Below, piece by piece: positions 1 to 6,840 of a DNA stretch of 9,305 nt. The notes under the pieces are model-generated. The model was not told the DNA's origin and made no database searches. It worked only from the letters and a program-made list of their open reading frames with translations. This DNA is from Gemmatimonadaceae bacterium (GTDB lineage Bacteria; Gemmatimonadota; Gemmatimonadetes; Gemmatimonadales; Gemmatimonadaceae), in assembly GCA_025357975.1 (NCBI GenBank), contig JANYKY010000137.1, positions 1 to 9,305 of the forward strand, given 5' to 3'. The stretch's first letter is position 1. The number at the start of each line of letters is the position of its first letter. Made by a program: the position numbers and the translations under genes.

Positions 1-2261
1 ATGCGCGCCGTGATCTGCCGCGGGCCATAGACAAGGCTCTGTTTCGGGAAACGGTAGACGCTGAGTTTTCCGTACTGTGGACCATCATTTCGAGCAATCA
101 TCCAAGACGCGAGATTGTCTTTTCCTTTTGGCGTGAAAGGAGCCATGAAGATGTATTCCTCTTTCTTTTCTTCAGGCAGCTTCATCACGATGTGACGCAT
201 GAATCTCTGCGTCAGATCCTGCTGGTCGCCCAGGGCTGGAGCCTGCCACTGATCTTCCCGGTGATAGAACGTCTCCGGCGCGTCCATGTGATACGTGGCA
301 AACAATGAAGTCTGAATGCGAAACAAGTCCGTCGGATAACGCATGTGCGCGCGCAGATCAGCAGGCATTGCACCGATCGGCTTGAGGATTCCGGGAAAAA
401 TCTTTCCGTATGTCGCGGCGATTGGATCCATCGGATCGACCACGTACGCGTCGATCGACCCGTTGTATGCATCGATGACGACCTTCACGCTGTTTCGCAT
501 GTAGTTGACGCCGTTGCCGAGACTCTGCGAATACGGATAGCGATCTGTGGACGTGTATCCGTCGAGCATCCACTTGAGCTCGCCGCTGTCCGTGACGATC
601 AGGTACGGATCCTCATCGAACGAGAGGAAGGGCAACGCCATTCGCACGCGGTCATTGATCTTCCGATTGTACAGCACGCGACTATCCGGAGTGATGTCTC
701 CTGACAGTAGGATATTGAGCGCACCGAAGTGAAGCGCAAACATTGCGCGCCGGAAGAATGACCCGACTCGTACGCCGCCGGTTCCCTTGTAGTGAGTCGT
801 GACATTCTGTTCACCGGAGGGGTAATCGAATTCGGCCTGATGAGTGTTGACGAATACATAATCCGTCGTGAGCTCACCGAAATAGATTTGCGGCCGCTGC
901 ACCTTGAGCGAAACTGTCGACACCGGAGGAAGATCCTTCACGAACAGAACGGGAAGTCCTTCTGACGTGACCGCGTTTACCGGACCAAGTGTGAGGCCCA
1001 TACCGTGCGTGAAGGTGAGATGCTCGTTGATGAACGCCTTTGTAGGGAGCGACTCCGAATTCAGCTCGCGCGGCGATAACAGAACCTGTCGGTAGCGCCC
1101 GTTGATCTGATAGCGATCGTCATCGACTGAAATGAAATCGTAATAAGTACGAATCTCCTGAAGCTGTCCAAACGTCTGCAGAAGCGGATCACGGTCCCAG
1201 AGCCGGACGTTCTCGACTGTTGGCGAGTTCCTGCGAATGTCGTCGATAGTCAGTTTTGCTTCGCCGCTGAGGTCGCGCATCTCGACCTTGTCTAGCCCCC
1301 ATGCGGCGCGAGTGGCGATGATGTGACTCTTGAGCTGGGGCGCTTCACGCGTGAGCTCGGTTGGCGCGACAATGAAGCGCTGCATGCCCCATGGGAATAG
1401 TCCGCCGACAACGATCGACACGGCTACGTAAGCGATGAACGACAGGAATGTGAACCAGACAATCTTTTGGCGCAGCATTCCATAGATAACGAGCGCGACT
1501 CCGGCGAGCGCCGTGAACGCGATGATGTGAAGAGCCGGGTAATTCGCGTGCAGGTCTGTATAACTGGCTCCGACCAATGGGCCGGTGGTGCTGTAAAGGA
1601 GCTCAGGAATCCTGACGACCCATATCTGCACAGCAGTGAGAAGCAGAAACGCGACGAGAAGCGCGGCAATGTGCCTGTCAGCGGGCGGCTGAAGCCCGAC
1701 CCGTTGCGGCGGGAAAGTCACCCGGCCGCGAAGCATGTGCATGAAGAGCGAAGCAACGAGCGTGATGATGACCAGGCCTCGAGCCATACCGATGAGAGTT
1801 GCCAGCGCTGGAAGCACGAAGACATACCAGCCAACGTCCTTTCCGAACACGGGATCGGCTACGTGGAAGGCGGTATGATGAAGAAGCTGGAGCACCTCCA
1901 TCCAGTTTGCGGCTGCCGTCAACGCAAAGATCACCGCGAAGACAAGACCGACAGGCTTTACTAGCCGGGACAGCGATCGGGCGATGTCAACCGGAGGAAG
2001 CTCGGGGCTTACGCGCCACAAGACAGGCGCTTTCGAGACTCCGCCGGCGGCATACGCCAGGTTGAGCATGATGAACGTGTAGGCGACTACACCCGCAACA
2101 AGGAACAGAGCAATTTTCGCGATGAATTCCGTGAGGAAAACCGATTGGAATCCGACCTCGCGGAACCACAGCAGGTCAGTGGCGTAGCTGACAGCGCCCG
2201 GAAAGGCCGTGAAGAGCACGAACAGGACAACGACGATCCATACAGCGCGAAAACGCCGCAT
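1..2261 (-). CDS. UPF0182 family large membrane protein, C-terminus cut by window edge
   Basis: The frame is open for 753 codons from an ATG at 2261 and leaves the window at its left edge. It matches the UPF0182 (COG1615) family, whose function is unknown. The first roughly 330 residues hold several membrane segments: about 7-27, 45-68, 104-118, 145-175, then two or three more. Hallmarks seen are DPVFGKDVGWYVFVLP near residue 136, MQRFIVAPTEL after the last helix, the TRAAWGLD motif, YYDFISVDDDRY, and FDEDPYLIV with MLDGYT. After the helices comes a large soluble part, probably on the outer face of the membrane, ending in VYGPRQITAR. Family members are usually about 900 residues, so some 150 are probably missing beyond the edge. 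A GAGAGG ribosome binding site four bases before the ATG supports the start. It is the last visible gene of the minus-strand cluster led by the transporter. The family call is firm and the role is not known. Confidence 0.93.
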   Translation of the reverse strand, partial: MRRFRAVWIVVVLFVLFTAFPGAVSYATDLLWFREVGFQSVFLTEFIAKIALFLVAGVVAYTFIMLNLAYAAGGVSKAPVLWRVSPELPPVDIARSLSRLVKPVGLVFAVIFALTAAANWMEVLQLLHHTAFHVADPVFGKDVGWYVFVLPALATLIGMARGLVIITLVASLFMHMLRGRVTFPPQRVGLQPPADRHIAALLVAFLLLTAVQIWVVRIPELLYSTTGPLVGASYTDLHANYPALHIIAFTALAGVALVIYGMLRQKIVWFTFLSFIAYVAVSIVVGGLFPWGMQRFIVAPTELTREAPQLKSHIIATRAAWGLDKVEMRDLSGEAKLTIDDIRRNSPTVENVRLWDRDPLLQTFGQLQEIRTYYDFISVDDDRYQINGRYRQVLLSPRELNSESLPTKAFINEHLTFTHGMGLTLGPVNAVTSEGLPVLFVKDLPPVSTVSLKVQRPQIYFGELTTDYVFVNTHQAEFDYPSGEQNVTTHYKGTGGVRVGSFFRRAMFALHFGALNILLSGDITPDSRVLYNRKINDRVRMALPFLSFDEDPYLIVTDSGELKWMLDGYTSTDRYPYSQSLGNGVNYMRNSVKVVIDAYNGSIDAYVVDPMDPIAATYGKIFPGILKPIGAMPADLRAHMRYPTDLFRIQTSLFATYHMDAPETFYHREDQWQAPALGDQQDLTQRFMRHIVMKLPEEKKEEYIFMAPFTPKGKDNLASWMIARNDGPQYGKLSVYRFPKQSLVYGPRQITAR

Positions 2262-2265
2262 GCGA

Positions 2266-2271
2266 CCTCTC
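2266..2271 (-). promoter_or_regulatory. Ribosome binding site of the UPF0182 gene
   Basis: The minus strand reads GAGAGG, then four bases (TCGC), then the ATG at 2261. This fixes the start of the UPF0182 gene. The stretch just upstream (about 2272-2306) is strikingly AT-rich for this window and contains TATACA, which could be a weak -10 element. No matching -35 hexamer was seen, so a separate promoter here is unproven. Confidence 0.6.
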
Positions 2272-2298
2272 AGTTTTAGAATTTTTGTTTCAGAATTT
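2271..2298. repeat. Two imperfect tandem 14-base units in the UPF0182 leader
   Basis: On the plus strand the adjacent units CAGTTTTAGAATTT and TTGTTTCAGAATTT agree at 11 of 14 positions and share the core AGAATTT. They lie immediately before the ribosome binding site of the UPF0182 gene, in its untranslated leader on the minus strand. They may be no more than AT-rich leader sequence. Confidence 0.4.
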
Positions 2299-2388
2299 GT
2301 ATACGAAGCTTACGAACGGGGGATGCCTGGAAAAATCGCGCTCTGTCCGACAAGGTTGAACAGTGTCGACTTCCGAGCGACGCCGGCT

Positions 2389-2637
2389 TCATACTCGCGA
2401 ATGCAATCGTAACTTTCCCGCCGAAGTAACGAGGTCGATCGATTCCGGGCGAGTTGCAACTACTCGTCCGACGAAAGTTGATCCATCGAGAGTCGTAACC
2501 GAAATTGTCCGTGTCGAATCGATCTGCGACAGCTGCACGCGCTGCTTTTCCGTCGCCTGGGCGATCAGATTCGACGGCACGAGGACGCCCGCGGCGATGC
2601 TGAACAGCGCAGCAATGAAGACATTCTGAATTTTCAA
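2389..2637 (-). CDS. Tiny exported protein, possibly shortened by a frameshift
   Basis: This is an 82-residue product starting at TTG (2637). A GGGAG ribosome binding site lies seven bases upstream, inside the last codons of the lipoprotein gene, and only three bases separate that gene's stop from this start. Residues 1-27 form a signal peptide: a basic MK start, a hydrophobic stretch, then a likely cut after LIAQA. The mature part is small, with VTTLDGSTFVGRVVATRPESIDL, a pattern typical of small beta-rich domains. The product ends abruptly as KLRLHSRV. In the neighbouring minus-strand frame the sequence continues sensibly as IREYEAGVARKSTLFNLVG and stops at 2310, so a one-base frameshift near 2392-2402 may have cut it short. 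No named family is recognised and the function is unknown. It probably acts outside the inner membrane. Confidence 0.6.
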   Translation of the reverse strand: MKIQNVFIAALFSIAAGVLVPSNLIAQATEKQRVQLSQIDSTRTISVTTLDGSTFVGRVVATRPESIDLVTSAGKLRLHSRV

Positions 2638-2640
2638 CAG

Positions 2641-3063
2641 TTATCTCCCGAACTTGACGTGATAGTTGGTGCCTCGCGAGCGGATAATTCCCTTGAGCGT
2701 ATCCTGAGTCGCGAGCTCGCCGACAAATGTGCCGGCACCCAACAAGTCGAGGACCACCTGCGACACTTCGTTACGGCCAGTGACGATGCTCGAATCGCCG
2801 CACGCCGCGCCCGGCGTGCATGCGTTATCAGTGCGCCCGTCCGCTGTCCACTTGCCAGCGATGATTCCCGGCGCTGGTTGAACCAGAACAAGTCGAATGT
2901 TGCGGATGTAAAGATCCTGATCGAACGATCTCCATTGTCCCGTCAAGTCACTCGACGACGGATCGGTCGGTTCGCGGCCACATGCGGCGATGGCTGACGC
3001 GATGAAAAGGACGAACAAAAAATTCGCCGCGCGCGCGCGCCGGGTTCGCGAAGTAGGATTCAC
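2641..3063 (-). CDS. Small lipoprotein of unknown function
   Basis: The product is 140 residues from a GTG start at 3063. The N-terminus is Arg-rich (TSRTRRARA), followed by a hydrophobic core, FLFVLFIASAIAAC, in which I-A-A-C is an acceptable lipobox. Cys28 would be lipidated after signal peptidase II cleavage, anchoring the protein in the envelope. The mature part begins DLTGQWRSFDQDLYI and contains GIIAGKWTADG. This resembles short beta-strand-rich lipoproteins that are common in some environmental phyla, but no named family or active site is recognised. Two further cysteines (in NACTPGAACGD) could form a disulfide. The gene starts 23 bases after the transporter stop and ends three bases before the next gene, so it is very likely co-transcribed. 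There is no ribosome binding site before the GTG; instead TATTAT lies six bases upstream. The same frame stays open far back into the transporter gene, but that extension is antisense-type shadow. Confidence 0.8.
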   Translation of the reverse strand: MNPTSRTRRARAANFLFVLFIASAIAACGREPTDPSSSDLTGQWRSFDQDLYIRNIRLVLVQPAPGIIAGKWTADGRTDNACTPGAACGDSSIVTGRNEVSQVVLDLLGAGTFVGELATQDTLKGIIRSRGTNYHVKFGR

Positions 3064-3086
3064 CGCGTAATAATAACCAACCGTTC

Positions 3087-4331
3087 TCAGGCTGGTGCAG
3101 GCTCCGGGGCCGGTGGTAACGAGGCCACCTGGGTCATCATCAACGAGGCGACCAACCCGACGGCAAATACGCCAAGCCAAAGTGGCTTCGCTCCGTACCG
3201 GGCGAAGACGACGGTGCCGGCCCATGGCCCAACGGCAAAAGAGATATTGAAGGCCAGCGAGTACGCGCCCATGTATGCGCCGCGTTTCGCTGGTGGCGCA
3301 ATCTCCGCCACGTACGCTGCGGCCTGCGGAAATAGCATCATCTCCCCGAAGGTCCAGATCACCACGCCCGCGATGATGATCCCTGGGCCGGTCGCAAACG
3401 CGAACGCGCCCGACCCAACCGCAAAGAGCAGCGACCCCAACGCGAGTGCCCGCGCGTGCGGCCACCGTGCCGTTGCCCCATTCAATGGCACTTCCATGAA
3501 AACGATCATCAAGGTGTTGATGGTGAACAGGCCGCCATAAAACGCAGGCGACAATCCAAGGTCGTGGACAAGAAAGAGTGACATCGGACCTTCGTGCTGA
3601 AAGAACACGACGCCGGTCAGGAAAATCGCAGAAAGAAAGACCATCATGCGCCTGTCTCCGGATACCGACGGTGACTCCACGGCGTGTTGGCCGAGGTGCG
3701 CATCGCGCTCCGTTGCAAAGTCCACAACTGCCGCAAAGGGAATCGCGATGAGGACAATGCCGGCGATAATCGTCGTGGCGCCGTCGACCAGAAATATCCA
3801 TCCGAAGGACTTCGCCGCCAGAAATCCCGCCACCGCCGGCCCGATGCTCATTCCGAGGTTGATCGCGAGGCGAACCAGGGCGAACGCAGGCTTTCGCTGC
3901 TCAGCCGTAACTACGCTCGCGACGAGTGTAAGCGTGGCGGGACGGAAACACTCACTGATCAGCGCCCATAGGAACGTGATGGTGAGAATGCCGTAATAAC
4001 TCCGGACGAGGGGAAAAACGAAAAGGAGAATCCCTGTCCCGATCAGCGACCAACGCATTATCGGAAGCGGGCCCGTTACATCGCACAGCCGGCCGGCGAT
4101 CGGAGAGATAATGATCGAACCAAATCCGTATATACCAAGAGCCAGTCCGGCGCTTGCCGCCGTGAATCCAAGCTGACGAGTCAGGTACAGCACGAGGAAT
4201 GGGAGCACCATCGTGCCCGCGCGGTTGATGAGCGATGCGATGGACAGAACCCAGACATCCCGCGGCAAGCCGCGCAAACTCTTCCAGATGTTGATCGAGG
4301 AACTTGAGATCCCTTTCCCGGTGTCCGTCAT
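3087..4331 (-). CDS. MFS transporter, MdtH-like drug-efflux type
   Basis: The product is 414 residues from the ATG at 4331, the usual length for a 12-helix major facilitator. Helix 1 starts near residue 25 and contains INRAGTMVLPFLVLYL. The loop between helices 2 and 3 has a motif A variant, GRLCDVTG (residues 80-87). Helix 5 carries a glycine-rich motif C-like stretch, INLGMSIGPAVAG (157-169), which is typical of drug:proton antiporters. A hydrophilic central loop spans about 203-228, and the C-terminus is a short Pro/Ala tail. Known relatives are proton-driven exporters in the inner membrane; the substrate here cannot be read from sequence. A TTG at 4367 would add 12 residues, but that TTG is the first base triplet of a good -35 hexamer, so the ATG is preferred. 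There is no ribosome binding site, consistent with a leaderless message. It leads the minus-strand cluster and diverges from the M28 peptidase. Confidence 0.92.
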   Translation of the reverse strand: MTDTGKGISSSSINIWKSLRGLPRDVWVLSIASLINRAGTMVLPFLVLYLTRQLGFTAASAGLALGIYGFGSIIISPIAGRLCDVTGPLPIMRWSLIGTGILLFVFPLVRSYYGILTITFLWALISECFRPATLTLVASVVTAEQRKPAFALVRLAINLGMSIGPAVAGFLAAKSFGWIFLVDGATTIIAGIVLIAIPFAAVVDFATERDAHLGQHAVESPSVSGDRRMMVFLSAIFLTGVVFFQHEGPMSLFLVHDLGLSPAFYGGLFTINTLMIVFMEVPLNGATARWPHARALALGSLLFAVGSGAFAFATGPGIIIAGVVIWTFGEMMLFPQAAAYVAEIAPPAKRGAYMGAYSLAFNISFAVGPWAGTVVFARYGAKPLWLGVFAVGLVASLMMTQVASLPPAPEPAPA

Positions 4332-4338
4332 GGCGGGC

Positions 4339-4367
4339 AGGATAAGCCGCCCGCCATTCCCGGTCAA
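4339..4367 (-). promoter_or_regulatory. Sigma70-like promoter of the transporter operon
   Basis: The minus strand shows TTGACC (4367-4362, five of six matches to TTGACA), a 17-base spacer, and TATCCT (4344-4339, four of six matches to TATAAT). Seven bases after the -10 element comes the ATG of the transporter. Transcription would therefore begin at or within a base or two of the start codon. This agrees with the absence of any ribosome binding site there. Confidence 0.5.
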
Positions 4368-4401
4368 GAATTCCGGGCTGCACCGAGCGATATTTCAAGC
4401 C

Positions 4402-6090
4402 ATGAATGTCCCTCGGATTTCGACAACTCTCGCGGCGCTGGCAACGGTTAGCTGCACTGCTGGCACGCCGCCCGCTCCGTTGGCCACGTCTCCATCGATC
4501 ACCAGTGGCGATACCCGCGCACGCATGTCGATTGTCGCTGACGACTCGATGAAGGGCCGCGAAGCGGGCGGCGTCGGCAACTTCAGGATGACCACCTACC
4601 TGTCGCATGAAGTGGCGCGGCTCGGGCTCGAACCTGGTGGCGAAAACAACACCTGGTTTCAGGTGATCCCGATGGTGCGGCGGTACGTCGATTCAGCGTC
4701 GACATTATCCGCCGGTGCGAGCTCGTTCATCCTGTTCAACGACTTCGTTCCCGTAAGGCCCACTCCGACTTTTCGCGCCGGCTCGAGCCTGCACGGAACA
4801 GCGATTCCCGTTATCTACGGCGGACGGGCTGGCGATTCCTCCACAACACTCGCTCACGCCGATGTCGCAGGACGCATCATCGTGCTCGATGCCCCGCTGG
4901 GCGCCACCGGCAAGCCATCAGGTGCGTACTCGACGCCCCTCGCGATTTCTGCATTACGTTATTCGTCCGCCGCAGCAGTCGTCGTTGCTGCCCTCGATCT
5001 CGTCACACCCGTGGCAGCAACATCGCTGCGTTCACGCGGCAATGGACTTTCTGCGACCGACACAGCGAGCGTTCATCGTCCGATGGCGATTGTCGTTTCC
5101 ACGTCCGCTGCGGAAACGATAATGGGTGCTCCACTGGCATCGCTAACGCCGGGCGCGCGCGGCACGAGCATCAGCGCCAACGTCATGTTCGTAGAGCGGC
5201 CAGTCGAAGCCCCGGCACGAAATGTCATCGCGATTCTGCGCGGCTCGGACCCACTGCTGCGCAACGAATATGTCGCAATCGGCGCACATAGCGATCACCT
5301 CGGCATGCTGGCCCATCCGGTGGATCACGATTCATTAAGGGCGTTCAATCGCATCATGCGTCCACAGGGAGCGCAGACTCCCGCATCGCAACCGTCACCG
5401 GAACAGTGGACGCGAATTCGCTCAATAGTCGATGGCCTTCGCAAAATTCATCCGGCTCGACTCGACTCGGTATACAACGGCGCGGACGACGACGGGTCTG
5501 GATCGGTCGCATTGCTCGAAATTGCAGAGGCATTCGTATCTGGCAAGCGGCCGCGACGCTCCATCATCATGATATGGCACACCGCCGAAGAAGCAGGCCT
5601 CCTCGGCTCCGCCTGGTTCACTGCGCACACCACCGTTCCGCACGATTCGATCGTTGCGCAGCTCAACATGGACATGGTTGGCAGAGGGGCTGCTTCTGAC
5701 CTGCCGACCGGCGGACCTCGCAACCTTCAGGTCATTGGGTCACGCCGGCTCTCGACCGATCTGGGCAATCTCGTCGATTCGGTCAACGCCCAGCGCACGA
5801 CGCCGTACCTGATCGACTACACGTTCGACGCGCCAGGCAACGTGATGAATCGGTATTGCCGGAGCGATCACTATATGTATGCGCGCAGCGGAATTCCAAT
5901 CGCGTTCATATCACGCGGTTACCACCAGGACTACCATCAGGTCACTGATGAAGCGCAATACATCGACTATGAAGGTCTCGCGAACGTAGCTCATTTCGTA
6001 CACGACGTCGCGGTCGCCATCGCTGATCGGAACGGTCGGGTTCGAATCGACAAGCCGAAGCCGGATCCCTACGCGCCGTGCCGGCAGTGA
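4402..6090 (+). CDS. M28-family zinc metallopeptidase with PA-like insert
   Basis: The product is 562 residues from the ATG at 4402. It is predicted to be an exported aminopeptidase-type enzyme cleaving peptides with a two-zinc centre. The N-terminus (MNVPRISTTLAALATVSC) is a short signal with Cys18; T-V-S-C is a non-standard lipobox, so lipidation is likely but not certain. Residues about 130-250 look like a PA-type insert, as in many secreted M28 enzymes. The catalytic domain follows with every expected residue: His296 and Asp298 in GAHSDHLG, Asp362 in NGADDDGSG, Glu396-Glu397 in TAEEAG, Asp424 in NMDMVG, and His490 in SDHYMY. Further on is the family pattern HQDYHQVTDEAQYIDYEG. Substrate specificity is unknown. 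The frame is open upstream to 4213, but that part is antisense to the transporter. There is no clear ribosome binding site; GATATT lies seven bases before the ATG. It converges with the methyltransferase, 15 bases away. Confidence 0.95.
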   Translation: MNVPRISTTLAALATVSCTAGTPPAPLATSPSITSGDTRARMSIVADDSMKGREAGGVGNFRMTTYLSHEVARLGLEPGGENNTWFQVIPMVRRYVDSASTLSAGASSFILFNDFVPVRPTPTFRAGSSLHGTAIPVIYGGRAGDSSTTLAHADVAGRIIVLDAPLGATGKPSGAYSTPLAISALRYSSAAAVVVAALDLVTPVAATSLRSRGNGLSATDTASVHRPMAIVVSTSAAETIMGAPLASLTPGARGTSISANVMFVERPVEAPARNVIAILRGSDPLLRNEYVAIGAHSDHLGMLAHPVDHDSLRAFNRIMRPQGAQTPASQPSPEQWTRIRSIVDGLRKIHPARLDSVYNGADDDGSGSVALLEIAEAFVSGKRPRRSIIMIWHTAEEAGLLGSAWFTAHTTVPHDSIVAQLNMDMVGRGAASDLPTGGPRNLQVIGSRRLSTDLGNLVDSVNAQRTTPYLIDYTFDAPGNVMNRYCRSDHYMYARSGIPIAFISRGYHQDYHQVTDEAQYIDYEGLANVAHFVHDVAVAIADRNGRVRIDKPKPDPYAPCRQ

Positions 6091-6105
6091 GAACCGAAGC
6101 GTTTG

Positions 6106-6840
6106 TCAGCGCGTGACTGTTGCCGGCAGTCGCGCCAATACAATCAGGAACTCCGGCCGCCGCATCAACTCGGCGTAACTCTCCGGCTTGACCGCAAGAA
6201 ATTCTTGTGTCGGCATTGGCTCAACGAGTCGATCGATGATGTATCCGGCGTCCGAAAGTGAGGATGATATCTCAGTCAACGGGCGTCGATAGAACTCCAC
6301 CTGACCGAGCCAGCTCCACGTGTCCACAACGTGCTCGACCTTGAAGTAATCGCGCGGAGCGAAGCGCACCATCTCGGCAGCAGGATGATGAGTGGAGAAA
6401 AGCAGCCAGCCTTCGGGTTTGAGAACCCGGCGAAATTCGCACAGAGTCGGCCGCCAGTCTTCGATATAATGGAGAACGAGCGGGCTGATGATTCCGTCGA
6501 ATCGTTCATTTGCGAATGGAAGAGTGCTGGCGAGGTCAGCATACTGAATCGACAAGCGGCCCTGCCCACCTTCGCTGACCTGCGTTGCAAGACGTGCCCG
6601 CGCATGTTCAACCATCGCGGTGCTGCCATCGACAGCATCAACATCCGCACCGCGATGAAGAAGTTGTTCCGAATACCATCCGCCTCCACAACCGGCGTCG
6701 AGAATCCGCGTTCCCGCAACGCCTGGCATGAGAGCAAGCATTGCGGGCCGTTCGTACAGCGCGTTGTGCGGAGCTTCGTCTATACCAGCCGCATATGTAT
6801 CGGCGATTGAATCGTAGTTGAAGGGTTTGGGGGATGTCAC
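6106..6840 (-). CDS. Class I SAM-dependent methyltransferase
   Basis: The product is 244 residues from a GTG at 6840, in the Methyltransf_11/UbiE-like group. It transfers a methyl group from S-adenosylmethionine to an unknown acceptor in the cytoplasm. The SAM-binding signature ILDAGCGGG lies at residues 46-54, the acidic residue after strand 2 is Asp71 (in DAVDGS), and a second adenine-contact motif is YADLAS at about 100-105. FDGIISPLVLHYIEDW (114-129) and RVLKPEGWLLFSTHHP (138-153) are the expected strands 4 and 5. The aromatic-rich C-terminal third probably forms the substrate lid. The frame is open upstream to 6912, but that lies inside the DUF2339 gene. The GTG chosen overlaps that gene's stop as GTGA, which suggests translational coupling and explains the lack of a ribosome binding site. 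The acceptor could be a small molecule; nothing here identifies it. Confidence 0.92.
   Translation of the reverse strand: MTSPKPFNYDSIADTYAAGIDEAPHNALYERPAMLALMPGVAGTRILDAGCGGGWYSEQLLHRGADVDAVDGSTAMVEHARARLATQVSEGGQGRLSIQYADLASTLPFANERFDGIISPLVLHYIEDWRPTLCEFRRVLKPEGWLLFSTHHPAAEMVRFAPRDYFKVEHVVDTWSWLGQVEFYRRPLTEISSSLSDAGYIIDRLVEPMPTQEFLAVKPESYAELMRRPEFLIVLARLPATVTR

Noticed and set aside
1467..1964. A 165-codon plus-strand open frame
   Set aside because: It is antisense to the UPF0182 gene and very rich in Arg, Glu, Asp, Ser and His without domain-like pattern, so it is a frame shadow in GC-rich DNA.
2641..3801. A 386-codon minus-strand open frame containing the lipoprotein at its C-terminal end
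   Set aside because: The first two thirds lie in another frame of the transporter gene and read as Arg/Gly/Asp-rich shadow. Only the part from the GTG at 3063 has a signal peptide and lipobox.
4213..4401. Upstream extension of the M28 peptidase by 63 codons
   Set aside because: It runs antisense to the transporter's N-terminus and would bury the lipoprotein-type signal peptide that begins at 4402.
6091..6105. Bidirectional terminator between the peptidase and methyltransferase genes
   Set aside because: The gap is only 15 bases. The repeated CCGGCAGT on either side is a direct repeat, not a hairpin, and there is no T-tract.
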